A DNA stretch of 35,145 bases, taken from the NCBI GenBank assembly GCA_944325585.1, contig CALVAS010000012.1, positions 1-35,145 of the forward strand. The letters are read 5' to 3'. The notes under the pieces were generated by a model, which was given only the letters and a program-made list of their open reading frames with translations, was not told the DNA's origin and did not search any database. Every line of letters begins with the position of its first letter. Positions within the stretch are counted from its first letter, which is position 1. The stretch is from Candidatus Gastranaerophilales bacterium (GTDB lineage: Bacteria > Cyanobacteriota > Vampirovibrionia > Gastranaerophilales > Gastranaerophilaceae). A program made the translations under genes and the position numbers. Positions 24,254-31,440 of this stretch are shown here, in pieces.

Positions 24254-24423
24254 TTAATTTTTTTCTTCCCGCAGTTTAAAGTTTTCCGGTTAAGGCTATG
24301 AATTTTTAATTTATGTAAAAAAATTGACTTATTCTGTTAAACATGAAGTATGTTTATTTTATGATTTTCCTAACAAAAGTTTCGCAAAAACTGTGCGGCT
24401 TTCCACAATAACTGGGGGTTTAG

Positions 24424-24906
24424 ATGCTTGAAGAAATTTTAGATAAAAAATCCAATTTTGATTTGACATCAAAGAGTGCTTTTTCAAAAGAAGATGAATC
24501 TTTTACATCACGTTCATATGCAGCGCTTCTTGCAAAGAATACAATTCCGTATTCGCATAGAAAAGTTGCCGACAATTACATAATTATTAAACGTGTATTT
24601 AAATTTCAAGCGGTAATGAGCAGAATTAATAATACAGAGCGTGCGCTTCTTGCAAAGTATGATTTTAACGTTCTGGAATACACTACAGTTAAGCAAATGT
24701 ATGAAGAATTGGCGCTTTTGCAAAAATGGTCTTCATCACAGGATGTCAAACTTAAAAACGACGCGGATGAAATACTTGAAATCCGTGCAAGAGAATTGAA
24801 GTTTATTGATGCGAACAGATACGCAAATATTTCAAACGAAATTTATAAAGGTTATATTGCGTTAGAGCATTATTTTGAAGAAATTAGTAAATATAAAGAA
24901 GTTTAA
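24424..24906 (+). CDS. unknown helical protein
   Basis: 160 residues, all-helical in appearance and rich in Lys, Glu, Tyr and Ala, without signal peptide, membrane segment or Cys. The first 30 residues are Ser/Asp/Lys-rich and probably flexible. The core has regularly spaced hydrophobics in 'LLAKYDFNVLEYTTVKQMYE' and 'NRYANISNEIYKGYIALEHY'. GGGGG lies five bases before the ATG and may serve as ribosome binding site. The gene stands alone between two terminators, so it is monocistronic. Function not recognised. Confidence 0.7.
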   Translation: MLEEILDKKSNFDLTSKSAFSKEDESFTSRSYAALLAKNTIPYSHRKVADNYIIIKRVFKFQAVMSRINNTERALLAKYDFNVLEYTTVKQMYEELALLQKWSSSQDVKLKNDADEILEIRARELKFIDANRYANISNEIYKGYIALEHYFEEISKYKEV

Positions 24907-24912
24907 AGAGAC

Positions 24913-24937
24913 CGGCGCTAACGCCGATTTTTTTTTT
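24913..24937 (+). terminator. short intrinsic terminator of the gene ending at 24906
   Basis: CGGCG/CGCCG stem with a 4-base loop and ten T after it. Confidence 0.75.
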
Positions 24938-24943
24938 ACATTG

Positions 24944-24969
24944 AAAAAGCTCCCATAAACGGGAGCTTT
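24944..24969 (-). terminator. intrinsic terminator of rpsP
   Basis: Nine-bp stem AAAGCTCCC/GGGAGCTTT with 6-base loop, followed on the minus strand by T-rich sequence. Confidence 0.8.
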
Positions 24970-24995
24970 CAGGTTTTGGTTTTATAAATCTGCTC

Positions 24996-25376
24996 TTACG
25001 CTTCAGCTGTGGTTTCTTCAGCGGCTTCAGCTGCAGCTTTTGCTTCTTCTTCAGCCTTTGCCTTAGCTTCAGCTTCTGCTTGGGCTTTTGCCTGAGCCTT
25101 TTTAGAAAGTTTAACAGTTTCTTTCTTTTGATAGTTTAAAGTGCCGTCATCATTGCAGTTTTTAATCAAATATGCAACTGTTTCGGTCGGTTGAGCACCT
25201 TTTTTAACCCAGTCAAGAGCAGAAACTTTGTCAAGCTGCATAACTTTTGTTTTCGGGTTGTAGTAGCCCAATTCTTGAACAGGTCTGCCTTCGCGTTTTG
25301 TTGTAGAGTTGATAACTATAATTCTGTATGACGGGTTCTTTTTTGCACCCATTCTTTTTAATCTGATTTTTAACAT
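24996..25376 (-). CDS. rpsP: 30S ribosomal protein bS16 with Ala/Glu/Lys-rich tail
   Basis: 126 residues. The first 80 are a normal bS16 (MLKIRLKRMGAKKNPSYRII, 'DSTTKREGRP'-like 'NSTTKREGRPVQELGYYNP'). The family is usually 80-90 residues; here about 40 more follow, a low-complexity helix of Ala, Glu and Lys (KAQAEAEAKAKAEEEAKAAA). AGAAGGAAA precedes the start. It is monocistronic: rimM, trmD and rplS, its usual partners, are absent, and a terminator follows. A 137-base structured leader precedes it. Confidence 0.96.
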   Translation of the reverse strand: MLKIRLKRMGAKKNPSYRIIVINSTTKREGRPVQELGYYNPKTKVMQLDKVSALDWVKKGAQPTETVAYLIKNCNDDGTLNYQKKETVKLSKKAQAKAQAEAEAKAKAEEEAKAAAEAAEETTAEA

Positions 25377-25513
25377 TTTAAAATTTCCTTCTTAATTTGT
25401 TTTGTAACGCAATTCCGCACGGGGCGAAATTTTTTAATCCGGATTTCCAAAACACTGCAGCCGCGCCGTATTTGGCAATCCTTGAACAAGGCTTAAGAGG
25501 AATTGCCCGTTCC
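25377..25513 (-). promoter_or_regulatory. structured rpsP leader with two alternative pairings
   Basis: From the predicted start near 25513 the leader reads into a segment GGCAATTCC (plus strand 25499-25507). This can pair with AGGATTGCC close by (25474-25482) or with GGAATTGC nearer the ribosome binding site (25409-25416), but not both. A GC-rich part with the CGCCCCGTGCGG segment lies between the second partner and the middle of the leader. This suggests a switch, perhaps autogenous control by bS16. No known riboswitch class is recognised. Confidence 0.4.
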
Positions 25514-25519
25514 GATTTA

Positions 25520-25549
25520 ATTATAACCACAAAAATATCTGATAATCAA
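25520..25549 (-). promoter_or_regulatory. candidate rpsP promoter
   Basis: Minus-strand TTGATT (25544-25549), 18 bases, TATAAT (25520-25525). Confidence 0.55.
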
Positions 25550-25566
25550 GGCTTCGGTTAACAAAA

Positions 25567-25732
25567 TTACATAAAGATTGTTGTATGAATTAAAATTTAT
25601 TTTTTATATTGTCCTCCGGACGGGGTCGCTTTGACAGCAAAGCGACGCAAACTGCCGGCTGGTTTTGCGCCGCTTTTGCCACCAAAAGCGGCTTTGTCAG
25701 TGCGGAACAAAAATACAACAATCTTTATGTAA
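25567..25732. mobile_element. 166-bp MITE-like element with 20-bp perfect terminal inverted repeats
   Basis: TTACATAAAGATTGTTGTAT at 25567-25586 returns as its exact reverse complement at 25713-25732. Inside are two strong hairpins, GTCGCTTTG/CAAAGCGAC (near 25626) and GCCGCTTTTG/CAAAAGCGGC (near 25670), and the interior is richer in G+C than its surroundings. It has no real coding frame and no transposase. It lies between the rpsP and fliI promoters; the fliI -35 begins six bases after its right end. A clear target duplication is not visible. Whether it is mobile or a structured RNA is open. Confidence 0.5.
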
Positions 25733-25737
25733 ATAAA

Positions 25738-25766
25738 TTGTCTTTTACTCTTTTTCTCATTATAAT
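25738..25766 (+). promoter_or_regulatory. fliI-like gene promoter, leaderless type
   Basis: TTGTCT (25738-25743), 17 bases, TATAAT (25761-25766), then exactly six bases to ATG 25773. Transcription would begin at the start codon. Confidence 0.65.
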
Positions 25767-25772
25767 TTTGAT

Positions 25773-27119
25773 ATGCAGAATTTGGATGAAAGCAGACTTA
25801 TTGATTTGAAACAGCGGGTTAAAAACAAACTTGATGAGACAACTCTTTTTAAGTTTAAAGGTACTGTTTCAAAACTTTTGGGTTTGACTGTTGAGGTTAA
25901 ACTTCCGGGGCTAAAAATCGGTGATTTGTGTTATATTGAAACTGATGCAGGTGAAAAAAAGCCTGCTGAAGTTGTTGCATTTAAGGGTGAAGCCGCGCAG
26001 CTTCTTCTTCTTTTGGACGGAAACGGCATCGGGCAGGGAAGTCTTGTAACATCTATGGGAAAACCGATTATTATTCCTGTAGGTGATTTTCTTCTCGGGC
26101 GCCTGATAAATCCGATGGGTGAACCGATTGACGGAAAACCGCTTGATACAACAGGTGCAACCTGGCGTCCTATTGAAGGGCCGCCGCCAGGGCCGTTTGA
26201 AAGACCGATTATTAATGAAATTTTCTCAACTGGTGTTCGTGCAATTGACAGCTGTATGACAATGGGATGCGGACAGCGTTTGGGACTGTTTGCGGGCTCA
26301 GGTGTCGGCAAAAGTACGCTTCTCGGTATGATTGCACGAAATTCCGACGCGGATGTAAACGTTGTTGCTCTGATTGGAGAACGCGGACGGGAAGTTAAAG
26401 AATTTGTCGAGGATGCTCTCGGTGAAGAAGGTATGAAAAAATCGGTTCTTGTCTGTTCAACGGGCGACCAGCCGCCTTTGATTCGTCAAAAGGCTTTGCA
26501 GGCGGCAACTGCGGTGTGTGAATACTTTAGAGATCAAGGGAAGAAAGTTTTCCTGATGACCGATACGGTTACAAGATGCGCGATGGCAGGGCGTGAAGTC
26601 GGGCTTTCAATCGGTGAACCTCCGACTATGAAGGGGTATCCTCCGTCAATATTTTCATGGCTTCAAAAGGTTCTGGAGCGCGCCGGAAACAGTCCGAAAG
26701 GTTCAATTACAGCCCTTTATACTGTTTTGATGGAAGGCGACGACATTTCGGATCCGATTGTTGATATTGTTAGAGGGATTGTTGACGGTCACATATTTCT
26801 GTCAAGAAAAGTCGCTGAGATGAACCATTATCCTGCTATTGATGTTCTGGGCAGTATTTCAAGGCTTATGTCCTCAATTGCGACGCCGGAGCATAAGGCT
26901 GCCGCCGGAAAAATGCGTGCGATAATGGCGTTGTATCGCGAAAACAAGGATTTAATTGATGTCGGGATGTATCAGCCGGGGACAAACCCGAAACTTGATG
27001 TTGCAATAGAGATGATGCCGAAAATTAATGCATTTTTGCAGCAGCGGACAACTGATATCGTGAGTATGGACACGACTGTCAGCACACTTGTTGATATGAT
27101 GAAGGATGTGGAAATTTAG
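25773..27119 (+). CDS. fliI: FliI/SctN-type flagellar or type III secretion export ATPase
   Basis: 448 residues, normal length. N-terminal beta-barrel (about 20-95), then the ATPase core with Walker A GSGVGKST (near residue 177), 'VVALIGERGREVKEFVEDAL', Walker B region 'KVFLMTDTVTRCAMAGREVG', and 'MKGYPPSIFSWLQKVLERAG', which sets the type III/flagellar ATPases apart from F1 and Rho. The hexamer unfolds and feeds export substrates with FliH, FliJ and FlhA. None of these partners is adjacent; the only related protein in the window is the soluble FlhA-C-like protein at 11154-12629. No ribosome binding site; the promoter indicates a leaderless mRNA. A flagellar versus non-flagellar role cannot be decided from this window. 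Confidence 0.93.
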   Translation: MQNLDESRLIDLKQRVKNKLDETTLFKFKGTVSKLLGLTVEVKLPGLKIGDLCYIETDAGEKKPAEVVAFKGEAAQLLLLLDGNGIGQGSLVTSMGKPIIIPVGDFLLGRLINPMGEPIDGKPLDTTGATWRPIEGPPPGPFERPIINEIFSTGVRAIDSCMTMGCGQRLGLFAGSGVGKSTLLGMIARNSDADVNVVALIGERGREVKEFVEDALGEEGMKKSVLVCSTGDQPPLIRQKALQAATAVCEYFRDQGKKVFLMTDTVTRCAMAGREVGLSIGEPPTMKGYPPSIFSWLQKVLERAGNSPKGSITALYTVLMEGDDISDPIVDIVRGIVDGHIFLSRKVAEMNHYPAIDVLGSISRLMSSIATPEHKAAAGKMRAIMALYRENKDLIDVGMYQPGTNPKLDVAIEMMPKINAFLQQRTTDIVSMDTTVSTLVDMMKDVEI

Positions 27120-27200
27120 ACCGGCAGGTTGTTCTTCCGGTGTCATTAGTTTCCCTTTTTTGTAAATAAATATTTCTATAAGGATAGTATAATATCTTTT

Positions 27201-27229
27201 TTGGCAACTGTAATATATATGGCTATACT
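27201..27229 (+). promoter_or_regulatory. promoter of the XRE regulator, leaderless type
   Basis: TTGGCA (27201-27206), 17 bases, TATACT (27224-27229), then six bases to ATG 27236. Confidence 0.6.
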
Positions 27230-27235
27230 GTTGCT

Positions 27236-27439
27236 ATGGTAATCATAAACATATATAAAGTCCGGTGGAAAAAGAAATATACAAGAAAAGAAATTTGTGA
27301 ATTGACAGGGCTTAGTCCTGCAACAGTGACAAAATTGACAAAGGGCGAACATGTTGACTTGAAACTCAGCACATTAGAAAAAATTGCCAAATTTTTAGGC
27401 TGTAGTGTAAAAGATATTATTGAAGAAGAGCCGGATTAG
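27236..27439 (+). CDS. XRE/Cro-C1-type transcriptional regulator
   Basis: 67 residues, a stand-alone HTH: 'KKYTRKEICELTGLSPATVT' (helices 1-3), 'LTKGEHVDLKLSTLEKIAKF' and 'LGCSVKDIIEEEP'. It matches the short HTH_26-like repressors without a sensor domain. It lies 46 bases before the ZIP transporter gene on the same strand, so it may be cotranscribed and may control it; this is inference. Predicted leaderless start. Confidence 0.88.
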   Translation: MVIINIYKVRWKKKYTRKEICELTGLSPATVTKLTKGEHVDLKLSTLEKIAKFLGCSVKDIIEEEPD

Positions 27440-27485
27440 GTTTATTTATTTTATTTTGTGATAGAATAATTGCGGAGATGAATTT

Positions 27486-28289
27486 ATGACATTACCGCAG
27501 AATTTTACAATCGCAATGTTAATGACGCTCTTTGCGGGGTTGACCACCGCAATCGGCGGCGCTATTGCTTTTATGGTGAAAAAAGATAATCTTCGTGCGC
27601 TCTCTGTTGGTCTGGGATTCTCTGCAGGGGTTATGATTTTCCTCTCTTTCACCGATATTATTCCTGAAGCCTCCGAAATGCTCGCAATCAACTATCCGAA
27701 TATGCATGAATGGATGGTGTTTGCAGGGTTTATTATCGGTATTGTCGTTGCAATTTTGATTGATTACTTCCTGCCTGATCACGTGGATCCGGATGAACTT
27801 GCAGATCCTGATGCCCCGTGTGCGCATCGCCACAAAATTAAACGCGCAGGCTTGCTTACGGCTGTCGCAATCTGTGTTCACAATTTCCCCGAAGGTATGG
27901 CAACATTTTTAACAACAACGCAGAATGTTACACTCGGGATTTCTGTCGGACTTGCGATTGCAATTCATAATATTCCGGAAGGTATTGCTGTTGCACTTCC
28001 TATTTATCACGTTACAGGCAAAAAACGTTATGCAATGCTTTATGCGGCATTGTCAGGAATAACCGAACCTATAGGCGCTTTAATCGGAATGTTTTTATTC
28101 ACACTTTTCCTTCCGCAGGTTCTGGTCGGAATTTTACTGGCCGCAGTTGCGGGAATTATGATTTACCTCTCTTTTGATACGCTGCTTCCTCTATCACGTG
28201 AATACGGCAACTGGCACCTTTCTATGATTGGTATTGTTACCGGCATGCTGTTTATCTGGGCAGGATTAATTCTTCTCGGGCATGCTTAA
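27486..28289 (+). CDS. zupT: ZIP-family divalent metal transporter (ZupT-like)
   Basis: 267 residues, eight predicted membrane helices. The metal-binding helices carry CVHNFPEG and AIHNIPEG, the ZIP hallmark pair, and 'FSAGVMIFLSFTDIIPEASE' matches ZupT helix 2. A cytoplasmic loop (about 97-118) holds DHVDPDELADPDAPCAHRHK, rich in Asp and His, a likely metal sensor or shuttle. It imports Zn2+ and perhaps Fe2+ or Mn2+. Ribosome binding site GCGGAGATG before ATG 27486. Length is close to E. coli ZupT. Confidence 0.93.
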   Translation: MTLPQNFTIAMLMTLFAGLTTAIGGAIAFMVKKDNLRALSVGLGFSAGVMIFLSFTDIIPEASEMLAINYPNMHEWMVFAGFIIGIVVAILIDYFLPDHVDPDELADPDAPCAHRHKIKRAGLLTAVAICVHNFPEGMATFLTTTQNVTLGISVGLAIAIHNIPEGIAVALPIYHVTGKKRYAMLYAALSGITEPIGALIGMFLFTLFLPQVLVGILLAAVAGIMIYLSFDTLLPLSREYGNWHLSMIGIVTGMLFIWAGLILLGHA

Positions 28290-28397
28290 TATATAAAAAT
28301 TTCGGGTTTAAACTATGTTTTCTGCCGGAATCCTGCTGAAACTGACGGATTTTAAATAGGTTAAATCCTTGTCTTTTAGACCGTTTTCGGGTTTGTC

Positions 28398-28447
28398 AAG
28401 TCCGTATTTTTACGTAAGTAAAACTACGTAAGTAAAATTACGGACTT
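28398..28447 (+). terminator. hairpin with internal tandem 13-mer repeat after zupT
   Basis: Nine-bp stem AAGTCCGTA/TACGGACTT, followed by a few T. The loop contains TACGTAAGTAAAA twice (28411-28423 and 28425-28437), one base apart; each copy includes the palindrome TACGTA. It can end the zupT transcript, and the repeats may also be a binding site. Confidence 0.5.
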
Positions 28448-28485
28448 TTATTATTTTGAGAATAGTTTATACTCATAATGTAATC

Positions 28486-28529
28486 ACGGTTGAAACCGGA
28501 TATCGGAAGGGAAGTAAAAATTCAACCGT
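28486..28529 (+). promoter_or_regulatory. leader hairpin before the zinc-ribbon gene at 28543
   Basis: ACGGTTGAA (28486-28494) pairs with TTCAACCGT (28521-28529). It ends just before the ribosome binding site GGGAG, and its loop holds a second purine-rich GGAAGGGAAG stretch. A possible -35/-10 (TTGAGA, 17, TGTAAT) precedes it. Confidence 0.4.
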
Positions 28530-28542
28530 AACGGGAGAAATA

Positions 28543-28938
28543 ATGGGATATATTCATTGTTGCAGCGGTTTACGCCGCACAAGGACTTATTTTGTTGTGC
28601 CGGAAAACGGGTTCAGTATGTGCAGAATAGACTATTTGGAAGAATGCCCCGTATGCGGTCACAAAGTAATCCAGCTTACAAGAAAAAGTGAAGACAATAA
28701 GGTTTCGATAGTCAGAAAAGTTAATCAGAAAGCTGTAAAGTTCTTTAATAAAGTGAAACGGCTTATTTTATACGAACAGGACGATTTTATGCCTTATAGC
28801 CTCAAGCGGGCAGCAAACGGTCCGGTATATTCGGAATTTGGTAAAAAACGTTTCTGTTCCTCCAACTTCAGCACTTTGAAAATCGGAAAATATGAAAACA
28901 AAAACTTAAGATTTGTTGATAATATCATTCTCAAATAA
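28543..28938 (+). CDS. small Cys-rich zinc-ribbon-like protein
   Basis: 131 residues from ATG 28543, seven bases after GGGAGAAA; the frame is open further upstream but lacks a start signal there. Cys positions: CC near residue 6, Cys near 26, then ECPVCGH, and a later FCSS, consistent with one zinc site. The rest is basic (KVNQKAVKFFNKVKRLI) and ends in 'VYSEFGKKRFCSSNFSTLKI'. No membrane segment. It stands between zupT and the phage block and could belong to either; a strong terminator after it separates it from the phage genes. Function not recognised. Confidence 0.68.
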   Translation: MGYIHCCSGLRRTRTYFVVPENGFSMCRIDYLEECPVCGHKVIQLTRKSEDNKVSIVRKVNQKAVKFFNKVKRLILYEQDDFMPYSLKRAANGPVYSEFGKKRFCSSNFSTLKIGKYENKNLRFVDNIILK

Positions 28939-29014
28939 GTTAAAACTCCAACTCTAAGATACACGGAAAATTCGTTTACCAAAACGGAAATATTCTTAAA
29001 TTATCTTACTCTTA

Positions 29015-29044
29015 CGGGAGGAGTAATCCTCCCGCTTTTTTTTT
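29015..29044 (+). terminator. intrinsic terminator before the phage block
   Basis: CGGGAGGA/TCCTCCCG stem, loop GTAA, then C and nine T. Confidence 0.88.
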
Positions 29045-29091
29045 AACAAGAAATATTATTAATTAACGAATTTATGTGTACGCTAAGATTT

Positions 29092-29110
29092 AAGATAACC
29101 CAAGATAACC
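29092..29110 (+). repeat. AAGATAACC direct repeats before the LuxR-type gene
   Basis: AAGATAACC occurs at 29092-29100 and 29102-29110, with related AAGATTT just upstream and AAGATAA across the start at 29130. Ten-base phasing on one face of the helix suggests a regulator site. Confidence 0.4.
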
Positions 29111-29135
29111 TGTTAAAAACATAGGAATTAAGATA

Positions 29136-29339
29136 ATGATATTATCGCCAAAGGAATTGAGAGTTTTGACTTTGGTTGCCGAAGGTTATTCAGATAAGGA
29201 AATCGGTGTCAAATTGAAGATTTCGGAACGTACTGTCCAGAGTCATATGACTCGGATTATACTGAAACTTGATGCAAAAAACAGAGTCAATGCAGCAGTC
29301 TTATTTTTCATAAAAAATCCGAAAGTATTTGCAAAGTAA
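29136..29339 (+). CDS. stand-alone LuxR/GerE-type HTH protein, phage block
   Basis: 67 residues that are only the LuxR DNA-binding domain: 'LSPKELRVLTLVAEGYSDKE', 'IGVKLKISERTVQSHMTRII', 'LKLDAKNRVNAAVLF'. No receiver or ligand domain. AGGAA precedes the start at a moderate distance. It is the first gene of the plus-strand phage block, 21 bases before the amidase, so it probably controls the late genes or is cotranscribed with them. Confidence 0.85.
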   Translation: MILSPKELRVLTLVAEGYSDKEIGVKLKISERTVQSHMTRIILKLDAKNRVNAAVLFFIKNPKVFAK

Positions 29340-29360
29340 TTTGTTCAGATAAGGTATGCT

Positions 29361-29858
29361 ATGAAAAGAATTATTATACATTGGACCGCAGGAAGATATT
29401 CACCTTCTGCGGTAGAGAAAAACTATTATCATTTTTTAGTAGATAAAGACGGAAATATTCATAAAGGGAATTTCGCGCCGGAAGACAATTTGGTATGTAC
29501 AAAAGGTCATTATGCGGCTCATACTGGCGGAGGCAATACCGGAGCAATCGGAGTTGCAATGTGTGCAATGTGCGGGTTTAAAAGCAAATCGCTTATCGGA
29601 GATTATCCGATAACCCGAAAACAATTTGAAGCTGCAATGAAGTTATGTGCTGAGTTGGCGCTTAAATATAATATACCCGTTAATTCGGCAACCGTGATGT
29701 CTCATTATGAATTCGGAATAAAAAATCCCCAAACATCAAGTGCGGGAAAAATAGATGTTACTTATATACCACCATATCCCTGGGTTGACAAAAATGAAGC
29801 GGGAAGTTTCATGCGTTCAAAAATCAAATGGTATATGTCAAAAGCGAAAGAGGTTTAA
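29361..29858 (+). CDS. phage N-acetylmuramoyl-L-alanine amidase (endolysin)
   Basis: 165 residues, an Amidase_2/PGRP-type fold. Opening 'RIIIHWTAGRYSPS' with His7, 'YHFLVDKDGNIHKG', 'AAHTGGGNTGAIGVAMCA', and 'MSHYEFG' with His115 followed by 'GKIDVTYIPPYPW' with Asp132. His7, His115 and Asp132 are the expected zinc ligands. It cuts the amide bond between MurNAc and L-Ala. There is no signal peptide and no separate wall-binding domain, and no holin gene is seen beside it. Unusually, it comes before the structural genes. Confidence 0.87.
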   Translation: MKRIIIHWTAGRYSPSAVEKNYYHFLVDKDGNIHKGNFAPEDNLVCTKGHYAAHTGGGNTGAIGVAMCAMCGFKSKSLIGDYPITRKQFEAAMKLCAELALKYNIPVNSATVMSHYEFGIKNPQTSSAGKIDVTYIPPYPWVDKNEAGSFMRSKIKWYMSKAKEV

Positions 29859-29860
29859 TT

Positions 29861-31381
29861 ATGGAAACTGCTTATTACAATTTATCCGGCGGTATAAATC
29901 AAGCCTTAACCAAAACAGAATTGGGTTTGGATACCAAAAAACTTTACTGGGCGGACAGCGAAAATGTAGAAATTTATAAAAAACGCGGAATTAAAAAACA
30001 AGCAGGTAATACGGTTTTAGTTACGCTTCCTGAAGAAGATGCCATAACCGGTTTACATGAAATGATTTATAAAGATGATAAAAAACTCGTTATTACAACC
30101 GATTCGGGCAAGATTTATATTTATGTTCCGCAGACCGGAACATTGACTGCGCTTGACAAAACTATAACAGGCAAAAAGCCTCATTTTGTTTCTTTTTTGA
30201 ACGGGGTTCTTGTAATAACAGAAAGTGACGGATTGTTTTACATAAAAAACAGCGACGGATTTGAAATTGTGGATTGTAATCTTAAAAATGCCTCGGGGCT
30301 TCCCGTTACCGGCAGTGTTTTAACTGTTTACCGGAGTCGTGTGTGGGTTGCCAGCCAGTCAACAATTTATTACTCTGCGCTTGGAACGTACAACGATTTT
30401 ACAACAGAGGGTGACGCCGGTTATATAAGTGATTTTCATACGGATACGGATGAAATAACTGCATTGAAAGCGTATAAAGATTATCTGGCTATTTACAAGC
30501 GAAACAAAGTCTATTTGTTAACAGGAACAAGTGCTGATGATTTTGCAATAGTCCCGTTTGCGGATAAAGGAACAATTGCACCGAGAAGCGTTGTTAACGT
30601 TGAAAATAAACAATATTTTTTATCAACTGGAATTTATGCACTTGAACAGGTCGGTGAATTAAATCAAATTCAATTAGGTTCGGAAATTTCTCAAAGCATC
30701 CGTCCTGAATTTGACAGTTTTAACAAAACCAATCTTTCTGACACGATTTGTATTCACTATGAGAATAAAAACCAGATGTGGTATTTTATCCCTTATAATT
30801 CCGACGATTATTTCCATACTGTTTGGATAAATGATTATGTGAATAAAGCGTGGTATAAACGAATTTTGCCGCAAAATATCACTACTGCAGGCCTTTTTGA
30901 TGATTATGTTCTGACAGGTGACAACAGCGGTAAAATTTATAGAGAAGACTATGGAACAACATTTAACGGTCAGGCCGTAAAATTTATGTGGAAATCGCCG
31001 TTTCTGGCAATCGGTTCAGCATTTCACCGAAAGATTATAGATGAATTTTATTTTATTCTGGACGACGCAAGTGATAACAACTTCAACTTTTCCGTCTACA
31101 AAGATTATGACAGCGAAATGTCTGACGATCCGGAAAAAATTTCGTCATATCATTTCGAACACTTGATTTGGGCTGATGATACGACGTCTGATGATTTGCC
31201 ATGCCACTGGACTCCTGATGATGCTGATATTCCGGTTTGGCCTGTAAATAAAGATGTTCTTGAAAAAGCAGAGATTTCCGAAGCAAATTATGCAATTCAG
31301 CTTTGCGTGGAAGGCTCTGAAATAACTGACGATGTAACAATTATAGGACTTCAATTCAGAGAAATTTATAATGACGACTAG
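29861..31381 (+). CDS. phage virion protein, P22 gp10-like (packaged DNA stabilisation) or related tail component
   Basis: 506 residues from ATG 29861 with AGAGG upstream, two bases after the amidase stop. It is mainly beta: repeated strands of the type 'LVITTDSGKIYIYVPQTGTL', 'FLNGVLVITESDGLFYI', and a conserved-looking 'WVASQSTIYYSALGTYNDFT' as in P22 gp10-like proteins that plug the portal after packaging. Start 'YYNLSGGINQALTKTELGLD' is also typical of podovirus virion proteins with a propeller. The exact equivalence is uncertain, but a tail or head-completion role is likely from its place before the capsid gene. Confidence 0.6.
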   Translation: METAYYNLSGGINQALTKTELGLDTKKLYWADSENVEIYKKRGIKKQAGNTVLVTLPEEDAITGLHEMIYKDDKKLVITTDSGKIYIYVPQTGTLTALDKTITGKKPHFVSFLNGVLVITESDGLFYIKNSDGFEIVDCNLKNASGLPVTGSVLTVYRSRVWVASQSTIYYSALGTYNDFTTEGDAGYISDFHTDTDEITALKAYKDYLAIYKRNKVYLLTGTSADDFAIVPFADKGTIAPRSVVNVENKQYFLSTGIYALEQVGELNQIQLGSEISQSIRPEFDSFNKTNLSDTICIHYENKNQMWYFIPYNSDDYFHTVWINDYVNKAWYKRILPQNITTAGLFDDYVLTGDNSGKIYREDYGTTFNGQAVKFMWKSPFLAIGSAFHRKIIDEFYFILDDASDNNFNFSVYKDYDSEMSDDPEKISSYHFEHLIWADDTTSDDLPCHWTPDDADIPVWPVNKDVLEKAEISEANYAIQLCVEGSEITDDVTIIGLQFREIYNDD

Positions 31382-31440
31382 CACCGCTCATTAAAATTAT
31401 ATGTATTTACACTATTTAAAAGACGAAAGGAAATTTGAAA

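Noticed and set aside
25377-25560. 4.5S/SRP RNA or another known ncRNA upstream of rpsP
   Set aside because: The conserved SRP loop bases are absent; the stretch fits a leader of rpsP downstream of a TATAAT promoter.
25609-25809. Plus-strand reading frame across the inverted-repeat element and fliI promoter
   Set aside because: It runs through hairpins and promoter boxes, has no ribosome binding site and overlaps fliI in another frame.
28398-28447. CRISPR array
   Set aside because: Only two copies of 13 bases, one base apart, without spacers or cas genes.
28938-29136. Phage attachment site at the left edge of the phage block
   Set aside because: No tRNA gene is present and the right end of the phage is outside the window, so no duplicated core can be compared.
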